In this document: positions 1 through 7,759 of the stretch, one piece after another
Numbering within the stretch: position 1 is the stretch's first letter
How the letters are laid out: each line of letters begins with the position of its first letter
Origin: Bacteroides intestinalis
GTDB taxonomy: Bacteria > Bacteroidota > Bacteroidia > Bacteroidales > Bacteroidaceae
Reading direction: 5' to 3'
DNA length: 64,000 nt
NCBI RefSeq assembly: GCF_003464595.1
Contig: NZ_QRZF01000004.1
Location: 62,001 to 126,000, forward strand
Notes under the pieces: generated by a model
Told to the model about the DNA's origin: nothing
Seen by the model: the letters and a program-made list of their open reading frames with translations, nothing else
Database searches by the model: none
Position numbers and translations under genes: made by a program

Positions 1-1254
1 GTCAGGTTCTGTCCCATATTTTACGCATTGTGCATGAATGCCGTGCATAATTGCGTGCAGTTTCTCGTCCACTTCGGCAGCACTCCAACTGAGATGCATG
101 GCGTTCTGTGACATTTCCAATCCGGAAGTAGCAACACCACCGGCATTGACAGCTTTACCCGGAGCATACATAATCTTATGTTCAATGAACAAATCGATTG
201 CTTCCGGCGTACAGCCCATATTTGAGATTTCTCCTACACACATCACTTTATTTTCAATCAACTGACGGGCATCATCACCATTCAGTTCATTTTGCGTAGC
301 ACAAGGCAGTGCAATATCAGCTTTCACTTCCCAAGGACGTTTGCCGGCAACAAATGTAGAACCGGGGAATTCGTCTGCATACGGAGCCACGATGTCGTTG
401 CCCGATGAACGGAGTTCAAGCATATAATCTATCTTTTCGCCACTGATACCATTCGGATCATAAATATATCCGTCCGGTCCGGAGATAGTAACTACTTTTG
501 CGCCCAATTCGGTTGCTTTGGTAGCAGCACCCCAAGCCACATTTCCGAAACCGGAAACAGCAACGGTCTTACCCTTTATATCAATGCCTTTAGTCTCTAA
601 CATCTGGTTCACGAAGTACAATCCGCCGAAACCTGTAGCTTCAGGACGAATCAGAGAACCGCCAAATTCCAAACCTTTTCCGGTAAATGTACCGGTAAAT
701 TCACGCGTTAGCTTCTTATACATACCGAACATATAGCCCACTTCACGACCACCGACACCGATATCACCGGCTGGTACATCCATATCCGGACCAAGATGAC
801 GCCACAATTCCAGCATGAAAGCCTGGCAGAATCTCATAATTTCACCATCGCTCTTACCGCGTGGAGAGAAGTCGGAACCACCTTTACCACCACCCATAGG
901 CAAAGTAGTCAGTGCATTTTTAAACGTCTGTTCAAATCCTAAGAATTTCAGGATAGAAAGATTTACAGAAGCATGGAAACGAATGCCGCCTTTGTACGGG
1001 CCAATGGCATTGTTGAATTGCACACGATAGCCAAGGTTGGTTTGTACATCACCTTTGTCGTCCACCCAAGTAACACGGAACGTAAAGATACGGTCGGGTT
1101 CAACCAAGCGTTCTATGATTTTAGCTTTCTCGAACTCTGGATGCTGGTTATAGATATCTTCGATGGAAAGAAGTACTTCCTTTACGGCTTGAAGATATTC
1201 AGACTCGCCGGGATGCTTTGCCTCTAAAGAGGACATAATTCGTTCGATATTCAT
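1..1254 (-). CDS. gdhA: NADP-type glutamate dehydrogenase, 3' end cut by window edge
   Basis: Catalyses 2-oxoglutarate + NH4+ + NADPH to glutamate in the cytoplasm, the main ammonium-assimilating step when ammonium is plentiful. Reading leftward from the ATG at 1254 gives 418 uninterrupted codons that run off the window. The hexameric bacterial family is about 445 residues, so roughly the last 27 are missing. Visible landmarks are the substrate-site segment PYKGGIRFH, the glycine-rich LPMGGGKGGSDF with its catalytic-region lysine, PAGDIGVGGREVG, and the Rossmann nucleotide-binding motif SGFGNVAW. The NADP preference is inferred from the resemblance to the small hexameric bacterial type. A Bacteroides-type -7 box lies about 75 bp upstream. 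The next gene on the same strand has its own hairpin at its 3' end, so this gene is probably transcribed alone. Confidence 0.95.
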   Translation of the reverse strand, partial: MNIERIMSSLEAKHPGESEYLQAVKEVLLSIEDIYNQHPEFEKAKIIERLVEPDRIFTFRVTWVDDKGDVQTNLGYRVQFNNAIGPYKGGIRFHASVNLSILKFLGFEQTFKNALTTLPMGGGKGGSDFSPRGKSDGEIMRFCQAFMLELWRHLGPDMDVPAGDIGVGGREVGYMFGMYKKLTREFTGTFTGKGLEFGGSLIRPEATGFGGLYFVNQMLETKGIDIKGKTVAVSGFGNVAWGAATKATELGAKVVTISGPDGYIYDPNGISGEKIDYMLELRSSGNDIVAPYADEFPGSTFVAGKRPWEVKADIALPCATQNELNGDDARQLIENKVMCVGEISNMGCTPEAIDLFIEHKIMYAPGKAVNAGGVATSGLEMSQNAMHLSWSAAEVDEKLHAIMHGIHAQCVKYGTEPD

Positions 1255-1328
1255 AATATTACGTTTTAAAAGGTTTATCCTTTCGTGATTTCAAGGTTAT
1301 TCGAACAAAGTGTCAACGAATAACACTG

Positions 1329-1336
1329 CAAATATA
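1329..1336 (-). promoter_or_regulatory. Putative -7 promoter box of gdhA
   Basis: The minus strand reads TATATTTG, an exact fit to the Bacteroides -7 consensus TAnnTTTG. It lies about 75 bp before the gdhA ATG. No good TTTG -33 box is visible at the usual 19-21 bp, so the call rests on the -7 box alone. Confidence 0.45.
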
Positions 1337-1403
1337 GGAATTCTTTTGGATTCACCTATACTTTTCAGCATTATTTTGATTAAAGAATGATAAAATGTCA
1401 AAT

Positions 1404-1432
1404 AAGTAGTGATTAATCACTAATCACTACTT
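1404..1432. terminator. Perfect stem-loop over the stop codon of the peptidase gene
   Basis: Two perfect 12 bp arms (AAGTAGTGATTA and its complement) flank a 5 nt loop. The structure overlaps the TAG stop of the prolyl oligopeptidase gene. It is AT-rich with no clear T-run beyond, so it may act as an mRNA 3'-end stabiliser or a weak terminator. One arm contains two heptamers ATCACTA, the same unit repeated at 25241-25275. Confidence 0.4.
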
Positions 1433-3538
1433 ATCAAACTTCATTCCCATATTATACATGATAAAGGCGTAGGTGTCAGCCTGTTCTTCAAGCACCTTAC
1501 TCATTGGCTTACCTGCACCATGTCCGGCTTTGCTTTCAATACGGATAAGCGTAGGATTCGTTCCGTCATTACATTCCTGCAGGGTAGCAGCGAATTTAAA
1601 TGAGTGGGCAGGAACTACACGGTCATCATGATCGGCAGTAATAACCATCGTTGCAGGATATTGGGTACCGGGTTTCAGGTTGTGCAGTGGAGAGTAGCCT
1701 TTCAGGTACTCGAACATTTCCTTGCTGTCCTCGCTTGTACCGTAATCGCTTGCCCAGTTCCATCCGATAGTGAACTTATGATAACGCAACATATCCATTA
1801 CACCTACCTGCGGAATAGCTACACGGAACAGATCAGGACGTTGTGTCATACAGGCTCCTACCAGCAAACCACCATTGGAACCGCCTACTATGGCAATTTT
1901 ATCTTTATTAGTATATTTATTACCTATAAGATATTCAGCAGCCGAAATAAAATCATCAAATACATTTTGCTTCTGCATCTTAGTACCTGCTATGTGCCAG
2001 TCTTCACCATACTCGCCACCCCCACGCAGGTTAACCTGTGCATAGATACCTCCATTTTCTAGGAACGGAATACGGGATGTAGAGAAGCCCGGATTAAGGC
2101 TGATATTGAAACCACCGTAACCATAAAGGAACACGGGATTCTTGCCATCCTTCTTGAGATCCTTCTTATAAGTCAGGAACATCGGTATCTTCGTTCCGTC
2201 TTTGCTGGGATAGAATACTTGTTCTGTCACAAACTCGTCAGAATTAAAGTCAACCTTCGGAGCACGGAAAATCTCGTAGGTATTCGCATCCATATCATAT
2301 TTATAAGTAGCACCGGGTATGGTAAATGAAGTAAATCCGAAGAAACATTCCTTATCATCCTTGTCTCCAGTGAAACCTACAGAGCCAAGTGAAGGCAATT
2401 CTATTTCCAGTATTTCCTTACCGTCCAGTCCATATACATAGGCATGGTTGGCTGCATCTTTATCATACGTCAGGAACAGTTTTCCACCTATCACACCTGC
2501 ATCCGAAAGTACATTTTCACTCTCCGGAACCAGTTCCGTCCAGTCTTTCAAGGCAGGCTTATTGATATCTGCTATCATCAGACGGTACTTGGGTGCATCG
2601 TAGTTTGTAAACATATAAATCTTATCTCCTATCACTTCCATCGGAGCATAGCTATAATCCATATCCGTAGCCATTGTCACAAACGGAGCATTAGGTTTAC
2701 GCAGGTCTTTCATATACAAAGCATTTCCGCGCCCGTCACCGCTCTCATACAGAAACAGGACAGTTTCATCCTCATTTACACTGGCAGTATAGAAACGCTT
2801 GGGGTATGCAGGATTCTGATAGATCAGTTGATCCTGTGACTGCGGCGTACCCATCTTATGATAATAAATTTTATGATTCTCATTTACGTTAGAAAATTCC
2901 TTCCCTTTCACCGGAGCATCATAAGCACTGTAATAGAAGCCATCTCCTTGCCAGGTAGCTCCCGTAAACTTCGCCCATTCGATATGATCATCCAGCAGTT
3001 TACCGGTTTCCGTATCCATCACATAGATTTCACGCCAATCCGATCCACTGCGTGATATGGTATATGCTGTATATTTTCCATTATTCGAGAAAGAAATACC
3101 CGATAAGGCTACTGTACCATCGTCCGAGAGTTTGTTAGGATCGAGGAATACACGTGGTTCACCATCCAAGCTATCTTGTACATACAGTACGCTTTGGTTC
3201 TGCAAACCGTCATTCTTATAGAAGTAATACTTGCCGTGTTTCTTGAATGGTGTACCAATCTTTTCATAATTAGCCACATCCGTCAGTCGCTTCAGCAAAG
3301 CATCGCGGAAAGGTATCTTAGACAAATAGTCGTTCGTTACTTTGTTCTGAGCTTCCACCCATGCAGCAGTTGCAGCGGAAGTGTCATTCTCCAGCCAACG
3401 ATACGGGTCGGGAACTTCCGTTCCAAAATAAACATCTACAGTATCCACCTTCGCGGTTTCAGGATACGTAAGCTTCTGTTGTTGTTGTGCACATGACATC
3501 ATGATGATACCGGTTGCGAATAAAGTTACTTTTTTCAT
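1427..3538 (-). CDS. Prolyl oligopeptidase (S9A), lipoprotein
   Basis: Serine peptidase expected to cleave proline-containing peptides on their C-terminal side. The chosen start at 3538 gives MKKVTLFATGIIMMSC, a short signal with a lipobox-like cysteine, so it is probably anchored in the periplasm or outer membrane. An ATG three codons earlier (3547) is possible. The N-terminal half begins YPETAKVDTVDVYFGTEVPDPYRWLE, cut here to its core VPDPYRWLE, typical of S9A, and continues as a seven-bladed propeller. The C-terminal alpha/beta hydrolase has the nucleophile elbow GGSNGG, an Asp in TADHDDRVVP, and the catalytic His in KAGHGAGKP. About 703 residues is normal for the family. It faces the same way as gdhA and is separated from the PUL by over 500 bp. 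Confidence 0.93.
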   Translation of the reverse strand: MKKVTLFATGIIMMSCAQQQQKLTYPETAKVDTVDVYFGTEVPDPYRWLENDTSAATAAWVEAQNKVTNDYLSKIPFRDALLKRLTDVANYEKIGTPFKKHGKYYFYKNDGLQNQSVLYVQDSLDGEPRVFLDPNKLSDDGTVALSGISFSNNGKYTAYTISRSGSDWREIYVMDTETGKLLDDHIEWAKFTGATWQGDGFYYSAYDAPVKGKEFSNVNENHKIYYHKMGTPQSQDQLIYQNPAYPKRFYTASVNEDETVLFLYESGDGRGNALYMKDLRKPNAPFVTMATDMDYSYAPMEVIGDKIYMFTNYDAPKYRLMIADINKPALKDWTELVPESENVLSDAGVIGGKLFLTYDKDAANHAYVYGLDGKEILEIELPSLGSVGFTGDKDDKECFFGFTSFTIPGATYKYDMDANTYEIFRAPKVDFNSDEFVTEQVFYPSKDGTKIPMFLTYKKDLKKDGKNPVFLYGYGGFNISLNPGFSTSRIPFLENGGIYAQVNLRGGGEYGEDWHIAGTKMQKQNVFDDFISAAEYLIGNKYTNKDKIAIVGGSNGGLLVGACMTQRPDLFRVAIPQVGVMDMLRYHKFTIGWNWASDYGTSEDSKEMFEYLKGYSPLHNLKPGTQYPATMVITADHDDRVVPAHSFKFAATLQECNDGTNPTLIRIESKAGHGAGKPMSKVLEEQADTYAFIMYNMGMKFDK

Positions 3539-3547
3539 ATTATACAT

Positions 3548-4065
3548 ATATAAGAGTATGATTGTTCTCTCTTTCTTAAAATGATTGCAAAAAATATTTC
3601 ATTAAGTTTAGGCGTTAAAATTACAAAAACAACCAATAGCAAACAAGGATTTTTCCCATTATTATACTTCAAATAGCATTTCCTGTCAGCTTCATTTTTT
3701 TTTTAATTGTTTGTTTGTCTTTACAAATGAGAACTTCTATTCATGATTTTCACAATACCTACTCCTTACTTACTCCTTACCTACTCCCTACCTACTCCTT
3801 ACCTACTCCTAATTATAGGACAAGGAGAAGGTAGGTATCAGGTCAGTCTAAGCCTGGTAGTACATACGTAGAAGTGCTGGTCGCAATTCCCAAAGGAAAG
3901 TTTGTCTTTTTACTTTCCAAAGGAGTTTAAATATCATCAACCAAAGTAGATATTCTATCATTTCTTTGCATTTTGATGGCTTTTAAAGGTTTTATGGCTA
4001 TTATCAAACCTCCTTTTGCCAAATAATCGCTAATCTTGCATCAGAAACCAAAGGTTAACTAAATC
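3548..4065. other. Intergenic region between peptidase gene and PUL
   Basis: No open frame is worth calling here. The stretch is AT-rich, has a T10-type run near 3695-3705, and contains the 11 bp tandem repeat at 3758-3812. A degenerate -7 like box TAATCTTG lies at about 4030-4037 before the GH9 gene. Divergent promoters for the two flanking genes must lie here but could not be placed with confidence. Confidence 0.5.
3758..3812. repeat. Five tandem 11 bp repeats
   Basis: Units of CCTACTCCTTA are repeated five times head to tail with one or two substitutions per unit. The bases that follow (AGGAGAAGGTAGGTA, about 3823-3837) are a partial inverse complement of the unit, so the last copy can fold into a hairpin with them. 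There are no spacers, so this is not a CRISPR. It lies about 250 bp upstream of the GH9 start. Confidence 0.85.
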
Positions 4066-6534
4066 ATGAGAAAGAAATCATTCATATTATTCCTATTACT
4101 CATAAGTCATGTTTCCCTATTCAGTCAAAATGTTCTGACTGGAGACGCCTTACTGGAAAAGCAAATTTATGAAACTGGATTCATTCATGCCCCGCTACCT
4201 TTGGACACTTCCCGTTCTTTCGAAGAAAATGCGTTGAAAAAAGAGGTGTTATCCAGTCAACCGCTTACAGAAACAGACAGTACAAACGGATGGACCCATT
4301 CCGGAGCAGGCAGTATGGCTTTCTCTAATGAGAAATCCGTATCCGGCAAAGGTAGTATTCGTCTGACTTTTCCAACCGATACAGGAAGAAGAACAGTCGG
4401 TTCTCCTTCCGACCCAGACTATGCAACTTATGGAAATAGCGGTATCATCTATCATGTCAATGGGCAAAATTGGGAGAAATATAACAGAATCGTTTTTTCC
4501 ATCTATCCGGATTGTGATGGTGCACGTGTAGTCAACATGAATCTGACCTTCACAAACGATAATTCTACAGCCAAGGAAGGATACAATCACCCCAGTGGCT
4601 CCCACCTCATCAATCTGGTTAATAAAACATGGAATCACTGTTTTCTTGATATAGACGAATATCAACGGGATAAAGTAATGTCTATTCGTTTCGACACAGC
4701 TCTAAAAGGGAAAGACCGGACCACAGGTGATTCTGCCATTTATTACATTGACAATATCCAATTACAGCAAATCAAAGCCCCCGGAAAAGTAAGCGGATGG
4801 ACTCCGGCAGAAGATGCCATCATCTATTCTACAACAGGATATACAACCAACAGTCAGAAAACCGCTCTCGTTCATAGTTTATGGTGTAATCAGCAGACCG
4901 CATTCCTACTGATAAACTCTGCCACTAAAGAGGTGGCATATGAAGGTGCATTGCAACGAAAACAAACCACCATCGGAGAATTCGGAGTTATTGACTTCAC
5001 TGCCTTCAATCAACCGGGAGATTACCAACTGAAAGTAGGTAAAATCCTGACTCCAACATTCCGGATAAACGAAAAGCTATGGGATAATTCCCTTTGGAGA
5101 GTATTGAATTTCTTATTCTGCCAACGCTGCGGGCATCCCGTTCCCGGCAAACACGCGGCTTGCCACACGGATTTATTCTCCAAACATGATGGAAAAAGTA
5201 TTTCTTATTCAGGGGGATGGCATGATGCAGGCGACTTATCACAACAGACGTTACAAACCGGAGACGTGACCTTTGCCCTGCTGGAAGCATACAATCGGCT
5301 CAAAACCCAAAATACTCCATTGGCTGCCCGCTTGCTGGAAGAAGCGGAATGGGGAATTGAATTTATTCTGAAAAATCGCTATGGGGACGGATATCGTGCC
5401 AGCAGTATGGGATTACTCATCTGGCAGGACGGTATACTGAATACAAAGGATGACATCCATTCTGTACGTGTTCAGAATATGGCATTCGACAACTTCCTGT
5501 ATGCAGGATACGAAGCATATGCCGCAATGACCATAGACCGGGACCCGATGCTGCAAGAACATTTGTGGAAAATAGCGGAAGAAGACTTTTCTTTTGCCAT
5601 AGAAAAATTCCGGAAAGATGGTTTCGACTCATTCAAGCAGATGTATGAACATAGTTACAATACCTCCGAGAGCCAATATATGGCAACTATATCTTGGTCT
5701 GCCAGCATGCTCTACAAGCTGACGGGAAAGTCTTGTTATGCAGAAACGGCTGCAGAAGCCATCCGGTATGTGCTCGACTGCCAGCGTATGGAACCTTTAA
5801 AAGATAAAGATAAGACCCGTGGTTTTTTCTATCGGAATCCATCACGGAAATCCATTGTGCACTATATCCATCAATCGCGTGAACAGATTTACATGCAGGC
5901 CATGACGTTGCTTTGCGAAACACAACAACAGCATCCTGATTATCAGAAATGGGTAAATTCCATACAACTCTATGGCAATTATCTGAAAAGTTTAATGAAA
6001 TATACCCAGCCTTACGGAATGATCCCGAGTGGAGTATATCATGCAGAAGAGTATAAAGATTCTACGAGCTTTTACGCCCTTCACCTCTTTCCGCCATCCA
6101 ATGCACAAGATCTGTACACAGAGCAAGTGAAACGGGGAGTCAAGCTCGACAAGGAGCATTACCTGAAACGTTTCCCGGTATGGTTCAGCATTTTCAACGG
6201 CAATACAGCTATACACCTCTCTACCGGAAAGTCCGCTGCCATTTGCGGCAATTTCCTTAAAGATGAAGAATTGCTCGGTATCGGTCGGGAACAGCTCTAC
6301 TGGACAGTCGGGAAGAATCCATTCGGTCAATCCCTGATATATGGCGAAGGATACAACTATCCGCAGATGAACAGTTTCTCCTCCGGAGAGATGACCGGCG
6401 AAATGCCTGTCGGCATCCGTACATTGGGCAATGATGATATTCCTTACTGGCCGCAGACCAACAACGCATGTTATAAAGAAGTATGGGTAACATCGGCAGG
6501 AAAATGGCTATCACTGATTGCTGAATACGAATAA
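4066..6534 (+). CDS. Secreted GH9 glycoside hydrolase
   Basis: Inverting beta-glycan hydrolase of family GH9, first gene of the plus-strand part of the PUL. A signal peptide (about residues 1-20, ending LFSQ) is followed by a jelly-roll-like domain (about 60-230), then the cellulase N-terminal Ig-like domain (about 250-335). The GH9 catalytic domain runs from about 345 to 822. The catalytic-base motif is seen as GGWHDAGD at about 383-390, and the C-terminal catalytic Glu region as YKEVWVTSAGKW. Total length of 822 is long for GH9 because of the extra N-terminal domain. GH9 includes endoglucanases and also exo-beta-glucosaminidases. Given the amino-sugar genes in this PUL, the second activity is a reasonable guess, but substrate cannot be read from sequence. 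Confidence 0.85.
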   Translation: MRKKSFILFLLLISHVSLFSQNVLTGDALLEKQIYETGFIHAPLPLDTSRSFEENALKKEVLSSQPLTETDSTNGWTHSGAGSMAFSNEKSVSGKGSIRLTFPTDTGRRTVGSPSDPDYATYGNSGIIYHVNGQNWEKYNRIVFSIYPDCDGARVVNMNLTFTNDNSTAKEGYNHPSGSHLINLVNKTWNHCFLDIDEYQRDKVMSIRFDTALKGKDRTTGDSAIYYIDNIQLQQIKAPGKVSGWTPAEDAIIYSTTGYTTNSQKTALVHSLWCNQQTAFLLINSATKEVAYEGALQRKQTTIGEFGVIDFTAFNQPGDYQLKVGKILTPTFRINEKLWDNSLWRVLNFLFCQRCGHPVPGKHAACHTDLFSKHDGKSISYSGGWHDAGDLSQQTLQTGDVTFALLEAYNRLKTQNTPLAARLLEEAEWGIEFILKNRYGDGYRASSMGLLIWQDGILNTKDDIHSVRVQNMAFDNFLYAGYEAYAAMTIDRDPMLQEHLWKIAEEDFSFAIEKFRKDGFDSFKQMYEHSYNTSESQYMATISWSASMLYKLTGKSCYAETAAEAIRYVLDCQRMEPLKDKDKTRGFFYRNPSRKSIVHYIHQSREQIYMQAMTLLCETQQQHPDYQKWVNSIQLYGNYLKSLMKYTQPYGMIPSGVYHAEEYKDSTSFYALHLFPPSNAQDLYTEQVKRGVKLDKEHYLKRFPVWFSIFNGNTAIHLSTGKSAAICGNFLKDEELLGIGREQLYWTVGKNPFGQSLIYGEGYNYPQMNSFSSGEMTGEMPVGIRTLGNDDIPYWPQTNNACYKEVWVTSAGKWLSLIAEYE

Positions 6535-6557
6535 AAAAGTTATTAACTATATAAATT

Positions 6558-7379
6558 ATGAATGCTATGAGAAGTATTAGATTCTATCTTATTCTATTGT
6601 TTGCTATCTGTACATTTGCGGTAAACGCTCAGGCTCCCCAAGGGTATCCGGCTAATTATGCCAATGGTCCCCGCTTCAAGGCACTGGTTTACTATACTCA
6701 ACATGCAGAAGAGGCACACTATCAATTCTCCTTGCAGGCGGTAGAGTTCTTCAAAAAACTGAATTACGGTGACGGTTTTGTACTGGATATCACCATGGAT
6801 CTGTCTCAATATAGTTACGAACAGCTGAAAGAATATAGCGTAGTGGTTATGCTCGATGGCTATCCCAATACAAAAGCCGAACGCGATGCTTTTGAAAAAT
6901 ACATGGAAAACGGAGGCGGCTGGGTAGGCTTCCATGTAGCCGCCTATAACGACAAGCACACAAATTGGCCTTGGTTTGTAGATTTTCTGGGTGGCGGGGT
7001 TTTCTATTGCAATAACTGGCCCCCTCAACCTGTACTGGTTGAAGTTGACAATGAAGAACACCCCGTCACCAGAAATTTACCCACTTCTTTTGTGGCTCCG
7101 TCAAGTGAGTGGTATCAATGGAACCCCAGTCCAAGAACCAACAAAAACGTAGAAGTACTTCTTTCCATTTCCCCTAAAAACTATCCGTTGGGCATAAAGG
7201 ACGTGGTTAACTTCGGTGATTTCCCCATTGTATGGACCAACACCAAGTACAGAATGATCTATCTGAACATGGGTCATGGCGACGAAGAATTCATTGATGC
7301 CACACAAAACCTTTTGTTTGTAAACGCCTTCCGTTGGGTAGTCAGCACTGATAAGAAGGGAGACCCGTTCAAGAAATAA
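6558..7379 (+). CDS. Secreted ThuA-like protein
   Basis: A single-domain protein of the ThuA family, a flavodoxin-like or class I glutamine amidotransferase-like fold linked to sugar metabolism. Its biochemical role is poorly defined. It has a signal peptide (about residues 4-24, ending VNAQ); ATG codons at 6558 and 6567 are both possible. Core features are RFKALVYYTQH, the strand VVVMLDGYP, GGGWVGFHVAAY, EHPVTRNLP, and PIVWTNTKYRMIYLNMGHG near the end. The chitinase-like gene at 21465-23195 carries a related domain at its C-terminus with the same landmarks (GRGGWIGFHHA, KEHPIMKG, PVVWVNEG, YFQMGHS). It follows GH9 by 23 bp, so the two are very likely co-transcribed. Confidence 0.82.
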   Translation: MNAMRSIRFYLILLFAICTFAVNAQAPQGYPANYANGPRFKALVYYTQHAEEAHYQFSLQAVEFFKKLNYGDGFVLDITMDLSQYSYEQLKEYSVVVMLDGYPNTKAERDAFEKYMENGGGWVGFHVAAYNDKHTNWPWFVDFLGGGVFYCNNWPPQPVLVEVDNEEHPVTRNLPTSFVAPSSEWYQWNPSPRTNKNVEVLLSISPKNYPLGIKDVVNFGDFPIVWTNTKYRMIYLNMGHGDEEFIDATQNLLFVNAFRWVVSTDKKGDPFKK

Positions 7380-7380
7380 C

Positions 7381-7741
7381 AATCTGCAAATACCCGATAC
7401 TGGCAGTATATCTTATCAATGGTTCTCCATACTGATGGTCATTGGCTTTTTCCTTATATGGAATGTATACCCTCATACCGAAGGTGCTGGGAAATATGTG
7501 TTCAGAGGGATGAAAGTCCTTGGCATTATTCTATTAGCATTCCTCGTTATATATAAAGATGTACATGGCTCTCCATTTCAACAAGGTTGGTGGGACATCT
7601 TAGGACTGATCCGCTGGACCTATGCCGTATGTGCTGTCATTTATCTGTTTACCCGGGAGAGTCTTTGCAAAAATATACTCTCTCATCATTGTTATAATTG
7701 CCGGACTACTGGCTAAGGTTAAAATAAAACTGAAAATATAA
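7381..7741 (+). pseudogene. Remnant of a membrane acetyltransferase-like (DUF5009/HGSNAT type) gene
   Basis: The open frame around 7435-7660 encodes the C-terminal part of a multi-pass membrane protein. It contains a helix FFLIWNVYPHTEG and WWDILGLIRWTYAVCAVIYL. The frame then fails: the remaining helix (VFAKIYSLIIVIIAGLLAK) is read only in the +1 frame from 7661 to the TAA at 7739-7741, so there is a frameshift near 7650-7660. Only about 115 codons remain of a family of about 370-470 residues, and the N-terminal helices are absent. The resemblance is to the DUF5009 relatives of heparan-alpha-glucosaminide N-acetyltransferase, which act on terminal glucosamine. The family call is from pattern recognition and is moderate; the frameshift is directly visible. 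Confidence 0.6.
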
Positions 7742-7759
7742 TCCGAACAATTACAGAAT

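Noticed and set aside
1604..3496. Plus-strand open frames across the peptidase gene
   Set aside because: They lie wholly within the strongly supported minus-strand prolyl oligopeptidase gene and show no domain.
3758..3812. Possible CRISPR-like repeat array
   Set aside because: Units are 11 bp and contiguous with no spacers, and no cas genes are in the window.
4066..6534. Cellulose as the PUL substrate
   Set aside because: GH9 alone would allow it, but GH18, NagB-type, ROK and NagP-like genes make an amino-sugar glycan more likely; it stays unproven.
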